Assembly (NCBI GenBank): GCA_022565015.1
Contig: JADFKI010000256.1
Location: forward strand, 1-5,233
Reading direction: 5' to 3'
DNA from: Chloroflexota bacterium
GTDB taxonomy: Bacteria > Chloroflexota > Dehalococcoidia > Lucifugimonadales > JADFKI01
Length of the DNA stretch: 5,233 bases
Positions 4,938 through 5,233 of this stretch are shown here, in pieces; the first letter of the stretch is position 1; every line of letters starts with the position of its first letter. The translations under genes were made by a program, and so were the position numbers. The notes beneath the pieces were generated by a model. It had not been told where the DNA came from. It worked only from the letters and a program-made list of their open reading frames with translations, and made no database searches.

Positions 4938-5233
4938 GAATTATGTATGACAGGGAAGCCGACGCGCTTTCTATTTTGCTGGCCGACGGCGAAGTTAGGC
5001 AAACGAAGAATATCGCCCCGGGAGTTGAAGTCGACTTCGACATCGAAGGCAAAATACTGGCAATGGAGTTCCTCAACGCGAGTAAGAAGTATGACATAGA
5101 CGCTGGTGGATTAGAGGAGCCTGACCCGTATTATTCCCTCGCGGCGGCAGCAGAGCTATATGGGCTCAGTCCAACGACTCTACGTCATCAGATCGAAAGA
5201 AAAGTCTTGCGTGGAGTCAAGTTCGGACGCAAT
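4934..5233 (+). CDS. DUF2283-like protein with C-terminal helix-turn-helix, candidate antitoxin/autoregulator (partial, 3' end outside window)
   Basis: The frame is open for 100 codons to the window edge. Residues 1-53 fit DUF2283: MRIMYDREADALSILLADG, then NIAPGVEVDFDIEGKILAMEF (26-46 region) and LNASKKYDI. Residues about 66-100 are different: YYSLAAAAELYGLSP, then TTLRHQIERKVLRGVKFGRN. This is the excisionase/MerR-type helix-turn-helix pattern in which the recognition helix is followed by a 'K-x-GR' wing. The last 10-20 residues of that domain are presumably beyond 5233. Most DUF2283 proteins I recall are about 60-75 aa without such a tail, so this is a fusion. ATG at 4934 overlaps the previous stop. 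AGGGAG at 4926-4931 is too close and AAGGAG at 4913-4918 rather far, so initiation may depend on coupling. ATG at 4943 would cut the first strand. Together with the upstream palindrome, the likely role is an autorepressor that also neutralises its partner; the latter is inference. Confidence 0.75.
   Translation, partial: MRIMYDREADALSILLADGEVRQTKNIAPGVEVDFDIEGKILAMEFLNASKKYDIDAGGLEEPDPYYSLAAAAELYGLSPTTLRHQIERKVLRGVKFGRN

Noticed and set aside
1..5233. CRISPR arrays, tRNA/rRNA genes, transposases, integrases or att sites
   Set aside because: Looked for on both strands; no spaced repeats, cloverleaf folds or mobile-element proteins are visible. The excisionase-like helix-turn-helix at the right end is part of the DUF2283 protein and no integrase is present.

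Overview
The window is a 5.2 kb piece of a moderately GC-rich bacterial chromosome with short intergenic spaces and mostly single-gene units pointing in different directions. Taxonomy cannot be read with certainty. A rhodanese-less ThiI, a possible leaderless GTG start with a TACAAT box exactly one promoter length upstream, and GC-rich hairpin repeats would fit Chloroflexota (for example the Dehalococcoidia/SAR202 side). That is a low-confidence inference.

Layout. Positions 1-299 hold no supportable gene, only two GC-rich hairpins and A/T-rich spacer. A tiny Cys-rich reading frame (300-392) runs by an ATGA overlap into a class I/II PLP-dependent aminotransferase (389-1582, +). Convergent to it, 53 bp away, is a SAM-dependent methyltransferase with an N-terminal winged-helix-like domain (1636-2694, -). 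It has a good Shine-Dalgarno site and a TTGACA promoter. A 119-bp divergent intergenic region separates it from thiI (2814-3977, +), the tRNA 4-thiouridine synthase, which appears to be transcribed leaderless. A 225-bp spacer with hairpins and a REP-like inverted repeat follows. Next comes a small cupin protein (4203-4589, -).

The most interesting part is the right end. Divergent from the cupin gene, a 24-bp perfect palindrome (4641-4664) covers the spacer and -10 box of a TTGACA-17-CATAGT promoter. This promoter drives a two-gene cassette: a DUF4258-like protein (4686-4937) overlapping by ATGA a DUF2283-like protein that carries a C-terminal excisionase/MerR-type helix-turn-helix (4934 to the window edge, partial). 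The size, order, overlap, fused DNA-binding domain and operator-like palindrome together look like an autoregulated toxin-antitoxin-type module. Its toxin activity is not shown by the sequence.

The other genes (aminotransferase, methyltransferase, thiI, cupin) show no obvious shared pathway. They look like ordinary housekeeping and accessory metabolic genes rather than one operon.
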